64,000 nt of DNA from the NCBI GenBank assembly GCA_019059635.1, contig JAGVRJ010000006.1, positions 1,860,001-1,924,000 on the forward strand. Direction: 5' to 3'. How positions within the stretch are numbered: the stretch's first letter is position 1; each line of letters begins with the position of its first letter. The position numbers and the translations under genes were made by a program. Under the pieces are notes generated by a model. It was given only the letters and a program-made list of their open reading frames with translations, made no database searches and was not told the origin of the DNA. Below, one piece after another: positions 63,345 to 64,000 of the stretch. The DNA comes from Proales similis (lineage: Eukaryota; Rotifera; Eurotatoria; Ploima; Proalidae).

Positions 63345-64000
63345 CTATTCGAGTGTGTCGAGGTGTTTTTGCACCTCGGCAAACACTTCATCGGGCCCGA
63401 GCTCTGAGTTGACCGTGAACAGTTTACCCTGCTCCCGATAGTGCTCGATCACGGGCGCAGTTTGCTCATGAAAAGTCTTCAGCCGGTTCATGATGGTTTC
63501 TTCGTTGTCGTCTACGCGGCCAGATGTTTTGCCTCGGCTCAGCAGGCGTTCTTTCATGGTGTTGTCAGAGGCCTCGACATAGAGAGCGAGCTTGCACGGC
63601 GCGATTTGCCGCTCGAACTCAAGACCTTGATCCACTTTGCGCGGGTAGCCGTCAATCAAGTAGCCTTTGGAGCTATCCAAGCTTGCTAGCATGGCGTCCT
63701 TGAGCAAGTCCAATACAAGCTGATCGGACACTAAGAGCCCTTGTTGCATCAGTTGATTGAGATGTTGGCCTCGTTCGGATCCCGATTTCACTTCGGCTCT
63801 GAGCAGGTCGCCGCTCGACAAATGAGTGTAGCCGTACTTGGCCACAATCTTCTCGCATTGGGTTCCTTTGCCACTTCCTGGTCCGCCCACCACAAATATA
63901 ACCGTTGCCTCCTTAAGCTTCGGGTCTATTCAAAACGCATTTGTCAGAAGAGAGGTTCAAACAGTTGCGTTTCTACTTGCTTACTCCCGCTCTCGCTCAT
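63345..64000 (-). CDS. AK1: Cytosolic adenylate kinase (AK1 type)
   Basis: Two exons, 63985-64000 and 63345-63925, 198 residues. Catalyses ATP + AMP to 2 ADP. P-loop [10 protein letters not shown] at about residues 19-28, AMP-binding [37 protein letters not shown] with the conserved arginines, and the short lid of AK1 (no long lid insert). The first exon codes MSESG plus one base; exon 2 continues [14 protein letters not shown]. The A of the start codon is the last base of the window, so the promoter lies outside. It converges on the germ cell-less-like gene with 108 bases between stops. Confidence 0.95.

Overview
The window is nuclear DNA of a bilaterian animal, most likely a small-genome protostome invertebrate; I do not name a species. 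Genes have many short introns (mostly 40-90 bases) with GT-AG borders, the standard code is used (TGA ends many genes), and coding DNA is rich in codons ending in C or G. The gene set is metazoan: homeobox genes of the Nkx3/bagpipe, Dve (compass) and Lhx3/4 types, a lachesin-like immunoglobulin protein, a small Maf factor and a rhodopsin-class receptor. The Dve gene and the lachesin favour a protostome.

Layout. 1-9080 shows no gene. 9081-12251 holds a convergent pair of paralogous type II membrane proteins (inverted duplicates with identical intron phases) and selenoprotein F, with an in-frame UGA and a well-formed SECIS element in its 3' UTR. Two identical tRNA-Thr(CGT) genes follow, then an intronless GPCR with a very long first intracellular loop, a possible 54-residue gene, and type II phosphatidylinositol 4-kinase. 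19333-23361 is the most unusual locus: an 11-exon gene for a 1115-residue Hsp70-derived protein built from repeated pieces of the nucleotide-binding domain plus one substrate-binding domain, without the ATPase signatures. A GPI-anchored lachesin-like gene follows.

25-52 kb is the developmental part: Nkx3 (minus), a tandem-SH2 adaptor (minus), Dve (plus) and Lhx3/4 (plus), separated by 2-10 kb of non-coding DNA rich in GA/CT and trinucleotide repeats. Three homeobox genes of three classes lie within 23 kb. From 52.4 kb to the end the genes are packed tightly: small Maf, a small single-pass membrane protein, a small Thr-rich secreted or GPI-type protein head-to-head with PIG-K (GPI transamidase catalytic subunit), adenylyl cyclase-associated protein, an unrecognised membrane protein, a germ cell-less-like BTB-BACK protein and cytosolic adenylate kinase 1, whose start codon ends exactly at base 64000.

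The genes do not form one pathway. Local links are the secretory/GPI theme (PIG-K beside a GPI-type substrate candidate, lachesin) and the loose grouping of neural and gut patterning homeobox genes. Exon borders were read by eye from splice consensus, frame and family alignment; those quoted keep the frame throughout.
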